From the NCBI GenBank assembly GCA_009602725.1, contig WELB01000037.1, positions 267,506 through 292,200 of the forward strand: a stretch of DNA of 24,695 nucleotides, in the 5' to 3' direction. The stretch is from Spirogloea muscicola (taxonomy: Eukaryota > Streptophyta > Zygnematophyceae > Spirogloeales > Spirogloeaceae). A program made the translations under genes and the position numbers. Positions 20,222 through 24,695 of this stretch are shown in pieces (the stretch's first letter is position 1; the number at the start of each line of letters is the position of its first letter). Under the pieces are notes generated by a model, which saw nothing but the letters and a program-made list of their open reading frames with translations, was not told the origin of the DNA and did not search any database.

Positions 20222-23200
20222 ATGGAGAGTTCGGCTTCGGCCGGCTCCCGACGGAGGAGGCGGAGCGAGCGCCGCGGCGGCCGCGCCGGCTNCGCTGCCT
20301 TGCGCCAAGGGCGAGCGCTGGAGGCGCGGCGGTGGATTCGCCGCAGCCCGCGGCCAGACGCCGGAGCTCCCGCCGACGCCCGTCGCGTGCAGCGAGGTGA
20401 GCTCTAGGCCTTCGAGCGGCCGCCGTCAGTTTTACCATCAAGGTTGCACGTTAAGAAGCTGCCACTGCCCCTTGCTGCGGAAGCCTCGAGCTAAGGCCTC
20501 GAGTGCCAAGGAGACCATGGGGGCGTCGGAGGAGCTGATGGCGCTCATTGAAGCCGCCCTTATCTTAGCCACCTTAGCACAGGGCTTCTACTCATGTAGC
20601 CCCATTTTGCCACTGATTGCCATTACATTGCATAATTAGTCATGTGTTGGCGTGATTAGGCTACCCATTTGATTCATGCGCACCGCGCGCCCTCTCTCCT
20701 TGGCTTCATGTGCAGGCGCCGCAGCTGCTGCGTCGGGCATCGGCGAGCCCCCCGGACGTGCGGCAGAGGCAGCATGGCGCTGCCGAGGCCAGAGGCGCTG
20801 CCGTGGGGTCGGGCAAGTCGCTGCAGTCGCCGGCTGCTCTCGACCAGGGCGCGCTCATCGACCAGCTCAGCCACTTCTTCGTGATGGAGCGCAGCGGAAG
20901 CTCAGACGATGGCGCGCCGGTCGAAGACGTGGGCGGGGCTGCCCTGGCGACCCCGGCCCGGCAGGGCACACCGCATCCCAGCGGCGGCCGCATCAGCCCC
21001 TGCTCTCTCGAGTCTCTCGGGCAACCCACTGCCGTGCTCGCCGGCAATGCGGGGCCGGCAGACGAGGCTGCTAACATCATGCCAGACAGGACGTGCGTGG
21101 AGAGGCTGGCGCCCTCCGGTAGGCAGGCCCAGGGGCCTGTGGCGTTCGTCAACATGAAGGAGCAGGCAGCTGCAGCGGGCACCAGGGCTTGCGGCAGTGT
21201 AAACAGCGGCGGCAGCGATGGCGAGGGGGTCCTTGCGGGCTCACCAAAGGCCCGGGATGAGCTTGCGGCTCAGCAGGGCGACCGGGCTACCAAGCGCCAC
21301 CGCAAGGGCCTGGTGGCAGGGCCCGTCAACGGCGTCAGGATCGACGAGGATGCCAGCGGCAACGGCGAGAGGCGGCACAGAGAAGAACACTGTGCTGCGG
21401 TCGTACGGCCTGCAACAGCAGACTGCGTCAGCGCCAGGACTAGCACAGGTGCTGCCACCACCGATCACGAGGCCGCGAGCCCTTTGGGCGAGCGGGGCGT
21501 GCGAAAGGCAGTGGACAAGACAGAGGCGAGGACTTGCTGCATCTGCAATGTTGCTGAGGATGAGCTCTTCAACCCGGTGAGTGGCGCGCAGCTCTCACTA
21601 TGAGTGGTTTCAAAGCTCACCATGAGTCTAAGTCGGATCTGCAGTTACTTTATTTCTTATGAATGTACAATGTGTACCAGAAGTGCCATTGTGAAGCCTT
21701 GCGTAGCTTCATCAGGTTGTCAGCCCGCAAGTGCTTGATCAAGCAACTCCTGAGCAGGGAATGCGCTTGCCTGCTCCAGATTCTACTATGCAGCGGCTGC
21801 GGCATCGCTGTGCACCAGCCGTGCTACGGCGTCATGGGCATGCGGCCAATCAAGACAAGCGCAAGGTGGAAGCGAGCATGCGCCACTTGGCTGTGCCGCA
21901 AGTGCGAGGCCGAGGCGGCCGGCCATGCCAACGTCGCTGCCCGGTAGGTCGTTCGGGGCGCCGCTCAAGTACATGTTGCACGCGACAGCGACACTGACCA
22001 ACGAGGAATTGCAAAGAGGTATCAGAGACTGGGAAAGAAGGCAATGTGTAAGGTAAGGTAACACGTGCTCAACTGACAGCGGATTCCTCTCTCTCAGGTG
22101 TGCAATTTGCAGGCGGCCTGGTGGGGCGCTAAAGAGGACAAGCAGCCCTGGAGAACAATGGGCGCACATTGTATGCGCGCTGTTCACACCGGAGGCCTCG
22201 TTTGGGGACCTGGATGTACTGGAGCCGGTGCTGGGTGTGGCCGGCATTGAGGCGCGCATTGCCTGGAAGCCCGACTACTGCAGCGTGTGTGGCAGCAAAC
22301 AGGGCTCTGCCGCCCGCTGTTCCGCGCCGGGCTGCTTTGCCACCTTCCATGTCAGTTGCGGCCTGGCTGCTGACGCTACATTCATGGTCAGTGGTGCACC
22401 TCCACTTACTGCCCTGTAGTACCTCTTACCCCACCCAAGATTTGGATGAAGTGCATGAAGGATGTCTAGACGCCGTTTTCATGAAGGATGTCTAGATGCT
22501 CTGCAGCCGTGAAGAATATCTTATCTATATCCCTTGTCAATATAGATGTTTATTGTGTACCAACATTGCATGGTAACGCTCCTCTTGCAAGAGGCCAATT
22601 GTCAAAATTTTAGGAAACAGTCTGCCTTTGTGTCTCGTCAGAATTTTCCTGGTTACACATGGTCAGCTAACTGAAGTCGGCTTGCTAGTTGTTATCGCTC
22701 AAATATTGCAGCATGCCTGTCATGAATGCTCAATTAGCGCTTGTGCAGTTGCGAGGCCTGGATGGCAGCAAGGACATGGTGATCTTCTGCCCAACACACG
22801 CCGAGATCAACGTGTACGATCGGTGCCTTGCCATCTCTCCTGGCACGCCACCGGGCTGGCTGTCTAGCGTCCCACTGCTCGAAAACCTGTCAAGCAGGAG
22901 AGGGCCCCCAGCAAGTAGCAAGCTCGTGACATGGTACCAGTCTGCGACCTTTTCGCGGCCACTCCCATCAGCCACCACCGAGACGCCGTCATCACCACCA
23001 TTGTCGGCTTATGAGCTGCCTCCTGTGGGGACGCTGCGACTGCCGTGGACGTCGGATGACAGTGACTGTGGTAAAGCACGGGCTGAGGAGGGCACCGACA
23101 GGTCGCCGTTAAGGGCAGGTTGGCAACTTGATTGCAAAGACGTGTCCAAGCGAGAGGGCACTTGCAATGCAGGGCACTCAGTAAGCCGGCACGGCAGTGG

Positions 23201-23231
23201 GTGTGCAGTGGCTGATGCCTGCAGATTGTGA
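20222..23231 (+). CDS. PHD-zinc knuckle-extended PHD (PZP) chromatin reader, BRPF/JADE/ATX-like module
   Basis: PZP modules bind the histone H3 tail and DNA in chromatin-modifying complexes in the nucleus. Clear exons: 20716-21576, 21780-21943, 22098-22386, 22749-23231 (598 codons), phases consistent. The long second exon encodes a low-complexity Ala/Gly/Ser region, then CCICNVAEDELFNP, the first Cys pair of a PHD finger, which continues in exon 3 (LLCSGCGIAVHQPCYGV, LCRKCE). Exon 4 has the zinc knuckle and extended PHD: RCAICRRPGGALKR, WAHIVCALFTPEASF, YCSVCGS, CSAPGCFATFHVSCGLAA; exon 5 supplies the last ligands in FCPTHAEI. The C-terminal 130 residues have no domain I recognise. Exon 1 is uncertain: an ATG at 20222 opens MESSASAGSRRRRR and a donor lies at 20397, but the frame joins exon 2 only if shifted after the N at 20292. 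No SET or bromodomain is seen. Confidence 0.87.
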
Positions 23232-24420
23232 CCATAGAGCTAGCACTTTGCCGGCGCGCCCAACGTCTGCAATTTCCAGAGCAGGTCAACGGTTCAACTT
23301 AGAGAGGGGCACGCTCAGTCTGTACACTGCTAATCACATGTACCCTAGTGTTGGTTGCTGCAAAGCATAGATGGCAGCCAAGGTGCAGAGTTTGTAGCAA
23401 ATATTGGATGCACGTCGAATTGGTAGATCTTGAAGCATCTCCTGAGTTCTTACCTCCTTAATTTTATCTACTCATCTTTGAGTGCTTAATCAAATATTGA
23501 TTGGGTGTATGGTCCTTTGATAAGACCTGTTAACCTCGATATAACCTACTTGGAGCAGAGTCGGACGACTCTCAAACATGTCAGAAAGAGCAGACCTAAG
23601 TTCGTGTGAGGCCTGAGGTCCGGCTCCTCATTTGCCCATTGCAAAGAAGACGCAGTGCATGGCGTGCTTGCGAGTTGAATCCTCGTGCAAAAGTCTCAAT
23701 GCACGAGCACACATTGAAGCACTATAAATGCTCAGCCTTATGGGGTATAAGTTTGGGTCTTGCTACTGGCATCACCGGGAAATATTTGGCAGCTCATTGT
23801 GTGGTAGAGCCCTGCATGTGTGGGCGATTCAGAAGACGAGTCCAGTCTAGGAGCACTGGTGCCTGAAAGGGGGTGCAGTATGACAATGATGTCTGAGCGC
23901 ATATGCATGTAGCACAGACGTTCCTCATCTGAGCAACACAGAGCGCTCCATAGGCTAGAGAGTCGCGGTTGTCCTTCCAGAGCCCTTTCAGTGGCACAAG
24001 CTGCTATTAAAGCTGGTGCTTCAAGAGGCAGCTCCATATCACAGCCCGCAGCTCGCAGCCCGCAGCTCTGGCGGGAGATGAGAGAAGAAGCTCTTCTAGA
24101 GGGAGAGGGGCGATGGATAAGGAAAGCCAGCCCAAACGAACCAGGTCTGAAAGGGGCTGGAAGTGATGGGAACAATGAGTGTTTCAGATGGTGAGGGCTG
24201 ATGGTACCTCAGATTCCTCTTTCAGAGCTGGATACTCGTTGCTTCTTGAGGAACCATTACGCCATGGTTGCTTTGATTAAGTGTGCAATGAAAATTGGCA
24301 GCGTTGCCACGGACTTAAATGTCCTTGTCAAATTCGTAAGGACCAGACGAATTATGTTACTTATAAATATATGTAACTATCAGTACGTAACAGACATGGC
24401 TGTGGGGTTGAAGGCTGAGG
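23232..24420. other. No gene recognised downstream of the PZP gene
   Basis: Presumably starts with the PZP 3' untranslated region. Open frames are short and of unremarkable composition. At about 24115-24140 the - strand carries GGTTCGTTTGGGCTGGC, an isolated half of the repeat stem-loop module. Confidence 0.5.
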
Positions 24421-24439
24421 GTCATGGGCGTGGATACTG

Positions 24440-24695
24440 AGCATCCATCTGCGTCTCCTCCGCAGGTGCATCGGCAGGTGCATCGGCGCCTGGCGCGGCG
24501 TGCAGCGGCCCGCCGCCTCGGGCAGCAGGGCGAGCAGCCCGGCTTCAACGTAGCCGGGTCCCTCGCTCAGGTGTTCCGTATGCGTTTGGCCGTCTCGATG
24601 CAGCGGTCCCTCGCCTTCGCGGTTCACTTGCGCGCAGGCCGAGCTTTGGCGGCGGCCTCCGGCTTCCGTCAGGGCGACGTCTTTCCACCAGCTAG
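24440..24695 (+). repeat. Dispersed repeat copy, cut by the window end
   Basis: The frame reads ARRAAARRLGQQ, then AGSLAQVFRMRLAVSMQRS, AVHLRAGRALAAASG and RQGDVFPPA to the edge, the best N-terminal extension of the family in this window. A 12-base tandem GGTGCATCGGCA/GGTGCATCGGCG sits at 24470-24493, right after CTCCTCCGCAG, which looks like a splice acceptor. The conserved end motif should lie just outside the window. Confidence 0.75.

Noticed and set aside
20710-21182. Several overlapping frames of 120-158 codons on both strands
   Set aside because: They overlap PZP exon 2, whose frame leads directly into the PHD finger.
24201-24440. Frame ending GHGRGY-stop as another repeat end
   Set aside because: Only the last three residues match; the SDLxxL part and the post-stop sequence are missing.

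Overview
The window looks like nuclear DNA of a green alga. Four genes are split into 6-13 exons by mostly GT-AG introns of roughly 50-450 bases. The encoded proteins include a D1-type carboxyl-terminal protease, a bacterial-type S6 ribosomal protein and a PHD/extended-PHD chromatin reader. Telomere-like CCCTAAA (TTTAGGG) units and chlorophyte-style TGTAA polyadenylation signals are present. CCCTAAA is the plant and Chlorella-like unit, so a trebouxiophyte-like alga is my guess; the species is not determined. The DNA is an assembly scaffold: there is a 72-base N gap (12883-12954) and single Ns at 8682 and 20292.

Layout. 1-4672 (+): CtpA-type protease of family S41, 13 exons, 5' end cut by the window edge, with a telomere-like tract in intron 1. 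4673-6143: no recognised gene. 6144-8602 (-): GDP-mannose 4,6-dehydratase, six exons, complete (352 residues). 8603-10350: GC-rich flank, then a cluster of dispersed-repeat copies. 10350-11362: no recognised gene. 11363-12165 (-): organellar-type ribosomal protein bS6 with a long acidic tail. 12480-12730: inverted telomere-like motifs, then the gap. 12961-13325 (+): another repeat copy. 13347-16866 (+): protein phosphatase methylesterase 1, 12 exons, complete (353 residues). 16963-17180: short direct repeats. 17290-18977 (+): decayed Ty3/gypsy-like pol remnant ending in a PHD-like finger. 19203-20090 (-): three antisense repeat copies in a row. 20222-23231 (+): PHD-zinc knuckle-extended PHD protein, first exon uncertain. 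23232-24420: no recognised gene. 24440-24695 (+): one more repeat copy, cut by the window end.

The host genes form no operon or shared pathway. They are ordinary housekeeping genes: photosystem or lumen proteolysis, nucleotide-sugar synthesis, organelle translation, PP2A regulation and histone reading.

The most unusual content is the dispersed repeat. At least seven copies, on both strands, end an open frame with a related peptide of the form S-x-S-D-L-x-x-L-(S/T)-R-x-Y followed by a stop. In at least four copies a GGGCTGG/CCAGCCC stem-loop preceded by a CATTCTTTTTGGGCTGG-like string follows 70-120 bases downstream. I do not recognise this family. It could be the 3' end of an uncharacterised mobile element or of a multicopy gene family.
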